NCBI GenBank assembly: GCA_013180625.2
Contig: SNVD02010163.1
Location: 62,001-126,000, forward strand
Length of the DNA stretch: 64,000 bases
Direction: 5' to 3'
Source: Boswellia sacra
Lineage: Eukaryota; Streptophyta; Magnoliopsida; Sapindales; Burseraceae
In this document: piece after piece, positions 21,431-33,865 of the stretch
How the letters are laid out: each line of letters opens with the position of its first letter
Position numbering within the stretch: the first letter of the stretch is position 1
The notes under the pieces: model-generated
Databases searched by the model: none
Seen by the model: the letters and a program-made list of their open reading frames with translations, nothing else
What the model was told of the DNA's origin: nothing
Made by a program: the position numbers and the translations under genes

Positions 21431-23086
21431 ATGGAGTTCATATTAAATGGAGGATCTGGATTACAAGAACCTCTTCTTGATGACGACCATTATTCCTACT
21501 GGAAAGTGAAATTGATGATATATACCAAATCATTTAATGATAGAGCATGAACCAATATTCTAAGAGGATGGACACAAGCAATTGATGAGGAGTACAGGCA
21601 TTCCAATTAGAGTTCAAAGGCAATCAATGTGATTTTTGCAGTAATAGATCTTAGCAAATTTTGTCAGATTCCGAGATACAAAATAGCTAAAGAAGCTTGG
21701 TCCATTCTTGAGGTAAAACATGAAAGTACAGCCTCTGTTAAAAGATCTAAACTGGTGAGATTAAATTCTCATTTTGAGAATCTAATGATAAGTGAGATAA
21801 ATCAATATCTAACTTTTATTCGAAGCTATGTCATATTACAAATTTTGCATATATTCTTGGTAGAACTTTTACAGATGCAAAAGCTGTTTGCAAGATCATT
21901 AGGTCTGTACCTAAAAAAATTTAACGAAAGATCTCTGCCATTGAAGAAGTCAAGAATACTAATGAGATGATAGTTGATGAGCTTGTTGGAATCCTTTAGA
22001 ATTACGAGATTAATCATAACACAAGGAAGCAAAAATGTAAAACCATTGCTTTCATTATCAAAGTTGAAAAATCTGATGGTCAAGGTAATGATGAGTTTGA
22101 TGAAAATGATTCAAAACAGAATGCTTTTTTCTATCAAAGAATTATGTTAAGTTCATGAAAAAGAATTTCAGGAAAAGAATCAAGGAAAGGTGTTAAGCTC
22201 AAGTGATGACAAATTCAAGAAATTTAACATGAAGAATGATAAAAAGAGTCTAAAACAACTTGATAGAAAATGACAAATTCATTGCTATAAGTGTTCTAGT
22301 TATAGGCATATTCAATCTAAATTTGCTAATCTAAAAAAAGAAAAACAAAGGTATGCCTGCTACTTGGAGTGATGATTCAGAGACTAATTTGGATGACCAA
22401 GAATACATTAGCAACTTTGTGGCATTCGTAGCATCAACTGCTGATAAAAGAAAAGATGTTATGTCGAATATAACAGAAAGTACAAAACTGGTGAAAAAAA
22501 TTAAGACATAAAAAATGATCCTGAGTACTATGAAGAGTTGAAAGAAACCTACAATGCACTGTATGATGAATAGCTGAATCAGAAAGAAGAAATCAAGACT
22601 TTAAAGAAGGATAATGAAGTGTTGAAATGTGAGAAAGCTTTTGCTGAAAACTACATCAGTGAACTAGAAGCTGCATTAAAAGAAAAAACAAAAAATGTTG
22701 AGAAAATTACAGCAGAATTGGTAAAAAGCTAGAAAGTGTATTGTCATTGATCAACTCAAGTTTGGGTCTGCAAAGCTTGACCACGTTTTGAGTCTTGGAA
22801 GAGACAGTTCCTATAAACATCGCTTGGGCTATTCAGAAGGTAACATTACATCTTCATTAAAAATAGTGTTTGTGAAAGCTTCAACATCAGGTAACACTTT
22901 TGAACCTAGCTCAAAAAGGTCAAGTCCTAGTTTGAAACGTAATAAAGTTTTTGTGTCTCCTTTGAGTTCATTTAAGTCTAATCTTGAAAAGGTAAAAAGA
23001 TTTGTTCCAACATGTTATTTTTGTGGAGTCAAGGGGCATCCAAGACCTGAATACTTTAAATTGTTGAGTCTTTTGCATGAAAGGTA
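21431..23086 (+). pseudogene. Copia gag (Sirevirus-like) with two zinc-knuckle remnants
   Basis: The ATG at 21431 starts MEFILNGGSGLQEP, then DDDHYSYWKVKLMIYTKSFN, the usual Sirevirus gag entry. It continues with AKEAWSILEVKHESTASVKR and SKLVRLNSHFENL. A first knuckle-like stretch (CYKCSSYRHIQSKF, about 22284) has lost its last cysteine. A lysine-rich coiled-coil-like part follows (about 22500-22730). A second stretch, CYFCGVKGHPRPEYF (about 23016), has also lost its final cysteine. Multiple stops break the frame. Confidence 0.8.
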
Positions 23087-23149
23087 AAAACTGTTAAAAT
23101 AGTTACCTAAGACGTAACAACAGTGGATTAAGAAAGACAAATTAAACAA

Positions 23150-24570
23150 CTTGCAAAATTGCTCTTATTGCACTTCATAAGTCTTCTAATGACATGCGGT
23201 ATTTTGATAATGGTTTTCTAGTCATAAGACTAGTAAGTAAGAATTTTTTTAAAAACCTTGAGTCATGCAGGGAAGGAAATGCACATTTGGAGATGGTGAA
23301 AAGAGCAAGGTGATTGGTAAGGGTACTTTAAATGTTAAAAGCTTATTTGAATTTCAAAATGTTTTGCTTATTGACAGACTTAAAGCTAATCTGATTAGCA
23401 TTAGTCAGATATATGATGATAGGTATGTTGTTAACTTTACCCAAAACAAATGTATAATTTTAGATGATATAGAAAAATGCACCTTAGAAGGAAAAAGATC
23501 TTTTGATAATTGTTACTTGGTAGCAAATGCATTTCATGCTAGGATATCAAATTCGGAATTATGGCATCAATAGTTAGGACATTTAAACTACAAATACTTG
23601 GTTAAGTTAACTAAGCTAATTGTTGTTGGAGGAGTTCTTAAACTTAATACTAAATCTGATGGGATATGTGGACCAGGTAAATTAGGAAAACAAATTGGAG
23701 GGTCACATAAGTCTATGTCACATCTTAGCGCATCTAAAATACTTGATTTGCTTCACATGGATCTCAAGGGTCCTATGCACATTGAAAGCATTTTAGTTAA
23801 AAGATATGTATTTGTTTGTGTTGATGATTTCTCTAGATACACTTGGACTAATTTTATTAGAAAAAAGTCTGACATATTTGAAGCTTTCAGGAATCTTTGT
23901 GTGAAGCTTGAAAATGAGTAAAACAGGAACATTGGTAGGATAGTAAGGATAAGAAGTGACCATGGCAAGGAGTTTGAAAATGATAGTTATACTGATTTTT
24001 GTAAATACCATGGAATTGCACAAGAGTTCTCAATGCCCAAAACACCTTAACAAAATGATGTTGTTGAAAGAATAATAGGACACTTCAAGAGATGGCTAAA
24101 GTGATGCTCAATAGCAAAAAGTTGGCCAAAAGACTATAGGTTGAAGCAATAAGCATTACTTATTGCATTTCAAATAGAGTTTTTCTTAGACCTGACACTC
24201 AAACACCTTATGAGATTTTAAAAGGAGGAAAACCTAACTTGAAGTATTTTTAGGTTTTTGGATACAGGTATTACATCTTAAATGACAGAGAGCAATTAGG
24301 TAAATTTGATCCAAAAAGTGATGAATGAGTCTTTGTAGGATATTTACTGAACAACAAGGCATTTCAATTTACAGCCTTCGAATTGAGACTATAATGGATT
24401 CTACAAATGTGGTGTTCAATGACCTCGATGATTGTGTAAAGTATTCTTATAAAGATAGCATAACTAGCTTCATAGAAACAATAAAAAATCCAGTATTAGT
24501 CAATAGTAACAGCAAGGAAGATTATGTTACGAAGGAAGAAACAACTACTATGACATCGACACAATAGCAA
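23150..24570 (+). pseudogene. Copia protease, GAG-pre-integrase and integrase, degenerate
   Basis: The protease entry reads RYFDNGF (normally a DSG or DNG box). Then come CTFGDGEKSKVIGKGTL, NVLLIDRLKANLISISQI and SELWHQ followed by a stop before LGHLNYKYL (the H-x-H segment). Integrase core text is LDLLHMDLKGPMHIES, VFVCVDDFSRYTWTNFIRKK, RSDHGKEFEND and QNDVVERI. This places the first Asp, second Asp and Glu of the DDE core near 23760, 23824 and 24060. Later text is LRPDTQTPYEILKGGKPN and FVGYLLNNKAF. Stops interrupt every frame. Confidence 0.83.
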
Positions 24571-24599
24571 CATGCTCAAACTAGAAAAAATTTAATAAA

Positions 24600-25390
24600 A
24601 AATGATGATAAGGGAAAAGATCAACCTTCTTGGGTACAAAAGGCACATCCAACCAGCTCAATCATTGGAAGTCTAGATGGCATGATGAAGGCTAGAAGGC
24701 AGATTATGTAGGAAAGGAGATTGATGCAAGTTTGTATAGAAGCATCATTGGTACCTTATTGTACCTCACTATAAGCAGACCAAATTTATGCTTTAGTGTA
24801 GGACTTGGTGTAAGATTTCAAGCAAAACCAAAGAAATCCCACCTGACAGCAGTGAAAAGAATTATCAAGTGTGTGCCTGGAACTTAAGATTATGGGATAT
24901 GGTTTTAACAAAAAATAAATGCTTGTCCTGCAGGGTTTCATGATGTAGATTGGTTACGGAATGCTGATAAGAAAGAGAGTACATCAGAAGGATGTGTTTA
25001 CCTTGGTACCAACCTAGTTTCTTGGCACAACAAGAAACAAAACTCTATCTCCTTGTCCACTATAGAAGCATAATACATTACTGTAGGGAGTTGTTATGCA
25101 TAGCTGCTATGGATGAAACAAATGCTAAGTGATTGTGGTATTGAACAAAAACCTATAACTATGTTTTGTCATAATAGCAGCGCTACAAATATTTCCAAAA
25201 AATCCTGTCTAACATTCTAGAATAAAACACATTGACATAAGATACCATTTTATAAGGGAGCTTGTAGAATCAAAAGTGATACCAAACACATTTTCATTGA
25301 AAGGTAATTGGTTGACCTGTTCAATAAGGCATAGATGCAGCAAGATTTGAGAATTTGAGAAAGGCCTTAGGTATTTGTCAACTTTTTGAA
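24600..25390 (+). pseudogene. Deleted reverse transcriptase junction and Copia RNase H
   Basis: PSWVQKAHPTSSIIGSLDGM, the segment just before the reverse transcriptase, runs within about 60 bp into post-RT text (DASLYRSIIGTLLYLTISRP), with no LDVKTAFLHG or YVDD segment between. The catalytic core is therefore missing. RNase H text follows: DVDWLRNADKKESTSEGCVY, LVSWHNKKQNSISLSTIEA and TMFCHNSSATNISKK. Stops are present throughout. Confidence 0.82.
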
Positions 25391-26100
25391 TAAAATTAGT
25401 TTTTTGTTATGTTAACTGTATCTACAATATCATATGTTTTCTTCTAATCAAATATGTATGAGTTGTAATCTATACTATGTTTTTATTAAGATACTGGTTA
25501 AATTTAAGAAATACAGAAAGGGTTACCACTATATGATGTGAGAAAGCCATTTTTGAGAGTAACCTTAGGGCATATAGAAAATATGTTGAGGTTACTCACT
25601 CAATTGAAAAGGGGCTACCTTTATATTGTGTGAAAGCTATTGTGTTTAATTCATAATCCAATGTGATTAGTTTTTGTAAATATATCAAAATGTTATGCTT
25701 GAAATCTTAATTGAATGAAAAATGAAGTTAAACAGCTTTCTTAGGTTGATTATAAACAACTCTGAAGTATGCTTCTTTAGAATGAATCATATGATGTCTA
25801 TATATTGTTGTTATATTATTTTTAATTGTTTTCTGATACGTTATTTATAACAAACGATGCCATTTATGTCTGACATAGATTTTATTATCTCATATGTGTC
25901 TATTTGTCCAATTGTGCCATGTCATTAATACTGATCTGACAGGGAGCGTTCTCAGTGTCGATAATCCTTGGTTTTAAAGTATTCCTTATTTTAATCAAAT
26001 TCAAATTTTCGAATTGTGTCATTAATTGTATTAATGTGATTTTTTTGGAAAATCTAATAAAAATCAAATTTGAATTTTTTTTGGAAATCAAATTGGACTA
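25391..26100. other. Non-coding spacer between pol and the third ORF of the Copia element
   Basis: AT-rich. The phrase GGGTTACCACTATATGATGTGAGAAAGCC at 25519-25547 recurs in altered form at 25614-25640 (GGGCTACCTTTATATTGTGTGAAAGC), a short degenerate tandem repeat. Confidence 0.45.
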
Positions 26101-26128
26101 GGATTCTTTCTTTCTTAGATTATCATAT

Positions 26129-27975
26129 TTGGTTAGGGTTTTATCGTTCTCTATCATAATTGGTCTGCATTCTGCCTTTCTTGTCTATGAAACTCTTGTG
26201 CAGCTCTCCCAAGAACACAAAATCATAGTGGCATCTGACGCAGAATCTGATCACTCTTCAAGCAACTCATCTTCGTCCAATGATTCCAGCAATCCTACCA
26301 GTTATGACAACATGCAGTCATAACAATCGTAACAACAAGAAGAACAACATGCAGATATTCCCATGGATCTAGCAATGAGAGATGATGAAGAAATTCTAGT
26401 GGGGTGAATGAAGGCCAAGATCAAGCCCAAGTTCAACAAGTTTTTCACTGCTAAAGTAAAGAAAATTTTTAAAAGTATAATTCAAAGAGGATGTTATAGA
26501 TTGAAAGGCCTATTAAGTTTGCTAACTTCAAAAAGTATGGCCTGGGTGAGCTTCTTGGGTCCATATACTGGACCGGAATGGTAAATAATTTCCTATCTCT
26601 TTTTAAGACTAATCCAAGAGTTTTATGCGAACATATTTCATTCCATTGCTAATCCTAAGAGCTATTATTATCACAAGGTATGTTGTAGGGGTAGATTAGT
26701 TAAGTTTTCACCGAATATGATCAATACTTTCTTTGATATTCCTATAGGACATTTACACTCTGTACATGATAATTTTGTGGTGAAAAATGTAGTGATAGAA
26801 TTCATTAGTCATGATGACTTAGGGTGGAACTTAAGGATGGAATTGATAAAAAAGATCTCACCAAGAAGTGTAGGGTTCTTCATAAGATTGATCAATTTGA
26901 CTGGTTCCCTTCAACCCATCAAAACCAAGTTAGAGATGATAGAGAGAAATATCTTTACTAGTTGGACATAAATAGGCTAATTAATTTAAGTTTGTGGATC
27001 TCTAGAATGATAGTTCAGATTGCTTCTTACAAGTCTTATTGTCACTTGCTTGTGTTTCATTGCCTGATTCAAGGCATTCTAGCTCAAAGTGGTATTCCTA
27101 TGGCTTCTACTTAAACTTCTGAGATTATGCCTAAGCCTATCACTAAAGGTTTTTTGTTCAGATTGCAAGACAAATTTTATTTGCTTGAAGTTCCTCAACC
27201 AAGACCAAGGAGGGTTAGACAAAATCTTAAGCATAATGTTGAAGAACAGTTACCACTAATCAATGTGGTCTTAGCTGATATTATACAGGACATCAAGGTA
27301 ATCAAGGAGAAGTAATCTGAGCTTGAGAGGAAGCTTGATGGGCAAGGACATGTTGATGAACCATCTCAAATGCCAACTAATAAAGCAATAGAAGGGCATC
27401 CATAGGAGACTATACAATAAGAGGACCATGGTTCTCAACAAGATAACCAAACTACTATGATGATAGAAAAACAGCAATAAAAAGGAATAAAAAGAGAGCA
27501 AAGAAGAAAGACAAAGGCACTAAGCTGAAGAAGAAGAAAAAGGTCAAGATTGCCAAGAAAAGTCTTCTAAGAAGCAAGCTATAGTAGAACCAATTCATGT
27601 TCACAGCACAGAAGAACCAGCACAAGATGAACTGGCACCCCATGTTTCCTACTCCATAACACACTCCAGCCCACATATAGAACATCTGTATGAATCAGTT
27701 CCTAAACCAGAGAAAGCAAAGAAGGAGATTCCACCGGAAGTTGTAGCTGAGTCTCTCATGAGATTTTCACAAAATACGGAGACTAGTGTTGATAAGAGAG
27801 ACAAAGAGATCAGGAAGTTCATTGCTGAAGTTACTACCTACCTTATAGGCACCATATAGTTCAACAAGAAACTCCAGCTGCTTTTGAGCAAACTACCCTA
27901 TCCACCAAAGGCACCAGATTTAAGACAACCACTAGAAGGTCCAAGAAGCGGCCTGGACTAACACCAAAACTATAG
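26129..27975 (+). pseudogene. Third ORF of the Sirevirus-like element (putative plant transposon protein / env-like), degenerate
   Basis: A serine-rich acidic start (SDAESDHSSSNSSSSNDSSN) is followed by LIQEFYANIFHSIANP, VCCRGRLVKFSPNMINTFFD and LGWNLRMELIKKISPRSVGF. This is the same EFYAN...RG..FSP.MIN.F pattern as the Gypsy accessory ORF at 14430. Then come MPKPITKGFLFRLQ and a lysine/glutamate-rich coiled-coil-like part. A basic tail (RSKKRPGLTPKL) ends at the stop 27973-27975. Stops break the frame in several places. In Sireviruses the ORF in this place has been called env-like; the protein's role is unknown. Confidence 0.65.
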
Positions 27976-28636
27976 CTCACAAGTCAATCAGATTTAACTA
28001 ATTTGAAATCAGTTACTGAAACTTTTTAATTTATATTATGTTTTTAGTTTTTGGAACTTGTTCTGAAACCAAAGGAGAGAAGAGGTTTCTAATTTGCTTT
28101 GCGTTTGTTTTCGGGGAGAAAAGGTTTTTGGTGTGAGCTTTATGCATTTGGGATTAGTTTTTAGTAAGGGGGAGTAATGGTTTTTAATGAATTTGAACTT
28201 TGTAGGAACTTTGCTTATTTTGGATGTTTGACTAATTTGTTTACAGGATTTAAATTGGTTTTTTATTTTGTACGTGTTTGTTAGTTTAACTTGCAGGACA
28301 TTGGTTTTTTTTTAATGTTTTTCAAGAACTTGTTTTTGTAGATATTGAACTGTCTACATAGTGTTTGATTAGCTCTGATTACTTTACAAAAGGTTATTTG
28401 ATTTTAGTTAGCTTTGAGTATTTTGCTTGTAGGATATTTGATTTCAGTCATTTTTTTTAATGACTGTTTCTGTTATATGTTTGAAAACTAACAATTCGTT
28501 CTCACTGTTAATGCGGTGCTTTCAGTTATATTTGATGTATTTGTTTTCGATTGCATTAGACATGTTTTTACATGCTGATTATTTTTCTTAGAAACAGGAT
28601 GATCTTTTCATCACAAATTGCCAAAAAGGAAGAGAT
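27976..28636. other. 3' untranslated region and polypurine tract of the Copia element
   Basis: T-rich, no gene. CCAAAAAGGAAGAGAT (28621-28636) is the purine tract next to the 3' LTR. Confidence 0.6.
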
Positions 28637-29412
28637 TCTTAGTGTGAACGTGACACCTATGCATGTGCAATGCACATGATTTATTTTGATCACACTTGTG
28701 ATAAAAACATTGAATTATATTCTTTCATATTTTCATTGTTTCTAGAAGTCTTTGTTGGGAAGTGTTATATTCATGTGAAATAACTCTTATTAGATTAGGA
28801 TATTCTTTTAGTATTCTAGTTTACTTAGGAGTGTATTATATCACTTCCTATAATATTGATCATTATACTATACTTACCATTTGAGTTTGATTGAGATTCT
28901 ACAGGATATTAATGACAAGGGCAATTAATCTTTACACACTATATAATGTTATTCTTATAACTTATTATAGTATTCAAATTTCAGAAATTACAATTTAGAC
29001 CTTGAACGTATATTGAAATGTACCTTTAATTTTGTTTTATGATAGTTTTATTCTTGTATGAGAGGTTGTAATCGTGCATGAATTTTGATTAATTTTGTTT
29101 GAGTTGGTATTTACTTGAGAGTTGAGTGTTTATGTAATTCAATGTTCTATTAAGTTATTATAGCAATAGAAAGTTAGTAGTGTCACTAGATTTTAAGATC
29201 TTGTAAGGATTTTTGTTTCATAAAGACTATGTCAGTGTATGAGAGTGAGTCAACACTATAAATGTATAAAGATTGTACAAACAATAACTTAATGAATTGC
29301 TGCTCTAAGGTGTCTATGAATGTAGGTTTTATATCTGAATCACATAAATCCTCCTGTACTATTTTATATTACAATTTTCTATTATATTATATATAACTGA
29401 TCTATACTTTCA
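28637..29412 (+). repeat. 3' LTR of the Sirevirus-like Copia (776 bp)
   Basis: It begins TCTTAGTGTG (the terminal TG has become TC) and ends TATACTTTCA. It is collinear with the LTR at 20552-21360 with many substitutions and small indels. Confidence 0.85.
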
Positions 29413-30811
29413 AAATCTCACAAAAATCAGATTAGAAGAGAATCTTAATCTCCTTTTTATATAATATTCGAGTGTTGGATGTAATGGTTTTAGTAGTGTT
29501 CAAATGGGATTTATACAGACGGCAAAAATATGGATTTGCTTAATATGCAAACATCGTAACCCGCAATCCAATCCTTTAAAAATTGTGATGCAACCTGACG
29601 TAATCCACAAATTGATTTCAATATTTGGAGAGGTATAAGTTTTATGTATATTTTAGATTGCTATATATATTTACTTATAAATCGTAAAAATAAAAAATTT
29701 ATTAATAAGGAAGTTTTACGATCTATAACAACATTTATAGGGTTAGTTTTGGTAATTAAAAATTTAGCAAGCGCAGGAAATAGGATTACGACCTACAATT
29801 TTGCCTCTTTGGAGTAACTTAGATGGGCTTAAATTTTGATGGACGCTTAAATCTAATCGATTTAGGCATGCTCTATTTCTTCAAAGAGTAATTCTAAGAA
29901 GCCTAATTTGTTTGAAAGGAAAGAATGCATGCATTCAGAGTACTGGCTACAGGTTTGTATCATATTAATGAGGGTAAATTTCGAATCTCGCATGCTTGTA
30001 TGCAAAGCTCGTAACTAATTTTTAATTAAATTAATTAGAATCTTTATATCTACTTATCAATCAAATTTTTATTCTTCAAGATATTTGAATATCTTGCGTA
30101 TATATTTAGAAAATCTTAAGCTATGGAAGTATAACTAAGACAGGTTTAGGAAACGCAAGACTAAAAAAACAAATGCTGGTAATGTTCTCTTTTAATTAGA
30201 ATATGTATTTAGTTAATTAACTACATTAAAAATTTCAGAAAATATTAAATATAGTAAAAAGAGTAAAATTAAAACACTTTTAGCGTTATATTGTTATCTT
30301 GATCGGAACCTGATGAATTAAAATAAAAAATTTTAAACTCATAGTTTGTCATATAAACATAATAATATGTAACTTATCCTCCATCAAGATTCATCTGTAT
30401 TACCCATTCCAATTCCCCCTTATCACATGCAAGGAAGAAGAAAAATCAATGTTAGTGATGGGTGGAACCAAGATGCTATAAACAGAACAAAAGCTGTAAG
30501 ATTACATATCCAATAATAATTTTTCCTTTTAAGGAAACTTGATGGAGACAATTCAATGCACTATAGCTTTGGATCTAAAGTAAGGGTCACTAATTTCACT
30601 AATATTACCATCAACTTTATTACAGAATAGACTATTGGAACAATTAAGAAGAGTTCTTACCAAGATAATCATAAGTCTTACAAAATGTTATCTTGATTAT
30701 GAATTGCGCTTTAATTGATTATCCATATAATTTCCTTCAAGATAGATGTGTTTTAAATGTACCACCTTTTTTATTTTTTTATTCCCTACTCAATTCAATT
30801 CAGAGGCATCA
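29413..30811. other. Intergenic AT-rich stretch
   Basis: No conserved protein, RNA gene, or transposon end is visible between the Copia 3' LTR and the next CACTA. Confidence 0.5.
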
Positions 30812-30837
30812 TGACACTACAAGAAAAATAGGTTATG

Positions 30838-31202
30838 GCAACGTGCATTTCGTGTTGCTAAAATGTTTTCGCAACGCACAGACGCGTGTTGTCGTTCTTG
30901 CTGCTGTGAAAAGTCTTTCACTTTTAGCAACGCGAGCATGCATGTTGCGAAAAGTGATTTTGCATGTTGCGGGAAATCTTTTGGCAACGCGCAATGCGTG
31001 TTGCCGTAGACATCGATGGCAACGCGCAATGCGTGTTGCCATAGACATCAATGGCAATGCGCAATGCGTGTTGCTATAGACCTAAATGGCAACGCATATT
31101 GCGCGTTGCGAAAAGATCCAAAATAACATAGTTTCAGCAACATGCAATGCGTGTTGCTATAGATTTAAGCATGTGAGTTTTGACAACATGCATATGTTGC
31201 CA
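30838..31202. repeat. Left subterminal palindrome array of the CACTA at 30815
   Basis: At least eight units of the form GCAACGCGCAATGCGTGTTGC occur, for example at about 30983, 31019, 31051, 31088 and 31137, spaced about 35-50 bp. Units near 30983 and 31019 are nearly identical. Confidence 0.88.
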
Positions 31203-33860
31203 CTTATTTAATATAGAAATATATTGTATTTATAATTAAATACCCTTTTTATTAATATGTAAAACCTGCTCATTTTTAATTATACAAATTGGTATATAAA
31301 TAATCGCAGAATACATAATATATAATAAATGTAGAAATTTGTATAATGTTAATATTATCACAAATATTATGAAAAATACAAGTACTTGTAATTAATATGT
31401 AATACAATCCCAAATGACTTAAGGAAAATGAAATCAAATAAAACATACTTAAGCACAAATTCGTACATAAGCAAAAACATCATCTTCTTTTAGCATCTTG
31501 ATTGATGAATTTTCCAAACAAACACAAACAAAGCCTACACAAGCAACTTCAAAATGTTACATAAGCAAGATAGCGATAGGCATATAGACTCATGTTTAAG
31601 CATAAAACTAACTTACGGATTCAAATTTAATTTTATTCTTAATTTAATGTATTACTTATCTTATCTCACAGCTTCAACTATATATGATAGGAAAAGCATA
31701 TAATCAAACCACTAACATATCAAATAGCATGCTTATAGCCACCAAGACAAAAGCAAAAAAAAAAAAAAAGGCACAATATATGAAATTAATATATAATATA
31801 AACTTATAAACTTTGATCATTTAATAATTCAAAAATTATATTCTACTTACCTTAAAAGTGACAACATAACCTCCACCTAAAAATAAGGATAATAAAAATG
31901 CAGTTAACATCCATAGAACATATTGTAAAAATTAAATGATATAAGCTTCCAAATACAAACTTATAGAAATTTAGTTAATGAGAAAGTATTACCTTTATGA
32001 TATCAAATTGATGCAACTTTTTGGCCAAGCAATAGCACTTCCTACGACCTGATCAATGTTTTGAGCTTCATCAGTTGAATTTACAATTATAGAGGGCTAA
32101 TATAAATCTTTATCAGCCCAAACAAAATAATTAGAAAGATTACATTAATTGTTTATATTAGCTATCCATTGTATATAAAAATTGACAAATGTGAACTAAT
32201 TTGATGCATGAGTTGCATGTGCATGTGCATGGACTGAGTTGTACACGAGCTGCATGTGCATGGGCTAAGCCTTGTGTATTCAATGACTTGCATGTGTATA
32301 TTCAATTGAACTGTGAGCTGCATGTGCACATGCTGGTGCATGAAGTGGGCTACATGGAGCCAAACCATTTGACTTGTTTACACCACGGCTATGGAGCTTC
32401 TTTAAAAACTATTGTCTGCATTAGGAAATGCCCATCAGAGATGACAACTAAACATGAATGCATATGATATAACATATATTTTCTGTTTAAATTTCAACAC
32501 AAGTAACCAGGCCATATCACGATTTAGCAATAGATAGAATTAGCAACGTGGGAACAAGATGGTGGAATTAACTCATCTAGACTACAAAAGAGAGCAGCAA
32601 CGACAATAAGACTTGGTTGATGCTCCAGCAGTCTAAAATCTGCACAAGTTTAGTTTTAATCTAATGAGTATATATATGCTGCAGGAGAAACTTCTATGAT
32701 GTGATGATGCAATATTAAAATCTAATGCTCCCTCAAATGAAGCTACTAAATCAAGAATGAACACAAATTATCAGCAAAGATCTGAATCATAAGCTACATG
32801 AAGCATGGGAGAGCAAAGCTATTTGGCAATATGGAAAGAAATTCTGAAAACCGAATTATAATATTTCTTTAACAGTAAAGATTATATATATATATATATA
32901 GTGTCCCCAAGCCAGCCAACAAAATCCCGTAAAAATAATTGCCACATCCCCACCTGTGTTGATTATTTCTAATAACTTGATTAGCCACCTTATCCAGAAG
33001 AAGCTTAATGAGTCGGTTGGTTAACTCACTGCTGGGAACGTGAGACTAAGACTAGAGAGAATTGCCACCTTAGCAATCGCTCTACGTATGAATTGCATGA
33101 GCTTAGCTGGTGCATGAAGTGGCCTACATGGCCTTGCATGAGTTGCATGTGGTTAGGCTATGCTAAAGTGTAGCAAGGATGAAGCTACACTACGATATGG
33201 CCATCATTCTCCCTCAAGAGAAACTGGTTCCCCAAACAAGTGAGCTTGCTATATATTCAAAGTCTGGAACTGACTTAAAGCATGTGCTCTGCATCTTGCA
33301 TAACCAGCTTGCTACATGGGATCATCCGATAGAATATTCAGCTTGCTTCCGACAGAATCGACTTCCCACGAGATTCCTGCTATTAGCTGCATGGGATCAT
33401 CCAAAACAAGCTGAATATACATGCGGGATGATCTAAAACAGCTTGCTATATTTTCCTTTCTCTCTCTCTCTTCTTCTCCCTTCTTCTTCCTCCCCCTCTC
33501 TATTTGAATTTTTTTTTTTCCTTCAAGCTTTTATCTCAGCCGTGCTAGTGGTGAGCAATGATTTGTCAAGACTGCAGCTATTCTTATTATGTCCTTGCTA
33601 CTTCTGGGATTTATATGGGACTCATTACTCGTAGCATATATGTGTGTGTGTGTGTGTGTGTTGAACAATTACCATAATGACTACTTTTGCTAATTTTGTG
33701 TATATAAAATCTGGGTATCTAAACAATATTCATTCGTATTCATCCTAGATAAATGACTTTATTTCACATTGATAGAGATTAAATATTACTGTTGTATTTC
33801 TCTTTTAACTGAAACCAACCATATACATCAGCAATGAATTCATTAAATATAAGCCAAGTA
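31203..33860. other. Interior of the second CACTA element
   Basis: No protein family is recognised. Around 32200-32350 the phrase TGCATGTGCATG recurs. Around 33300-33430 GGGATCATCC and AGCTTG are repeated in both orientations. A (GT)n microsatellite is at 33641-33661. Confidence 0.4.
33641..33661. repeat. (GT)n microsatellite
   Basis: An uninterrupted run of about ten GT units. Confidence 0.9.
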
Positions 33861-33865
33861 ATATG

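Larger units (their letters stand above)
20552..29412 (+). mobile_element. Full-length Sirevirus-like Ty1/Copia element (8,861 bp), internally deleted
   Basis: Two directly repeated LTRs (20552-21360 and 28637-29412) flank gag, protease, integrase, RNase H and a third ORF on the plus strand. An A-rich stretch sits on each side (AAAAT before, AAAT after), consistent with a slightly altered target duplication. The long region between RNase H and the 3' LTR with an extra ORF is the layout known for Sireviruses. The reverse transcriptase core is missing and all frames contain stops, so the copy is non-autonomous. The two LTRs differ at many positions, so the insertion is not recent. Confidence 0.88.

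Noticed and set aside
27271..27685. Hydrophobic minus-strand frames suggesting membrane proteins
   Set aside because: They are the complement of the lysine-rich coiled-coil part of the Copia third ORF.
30693..31079. Plus-strand frame of 128 codons crossing the left end of the second CACTA
   Set aside because: It starts outside the element and reads through the palindromic subterminal array; the cysteine and histidine-rich text is the translation of GCAACGCGCA repeats.
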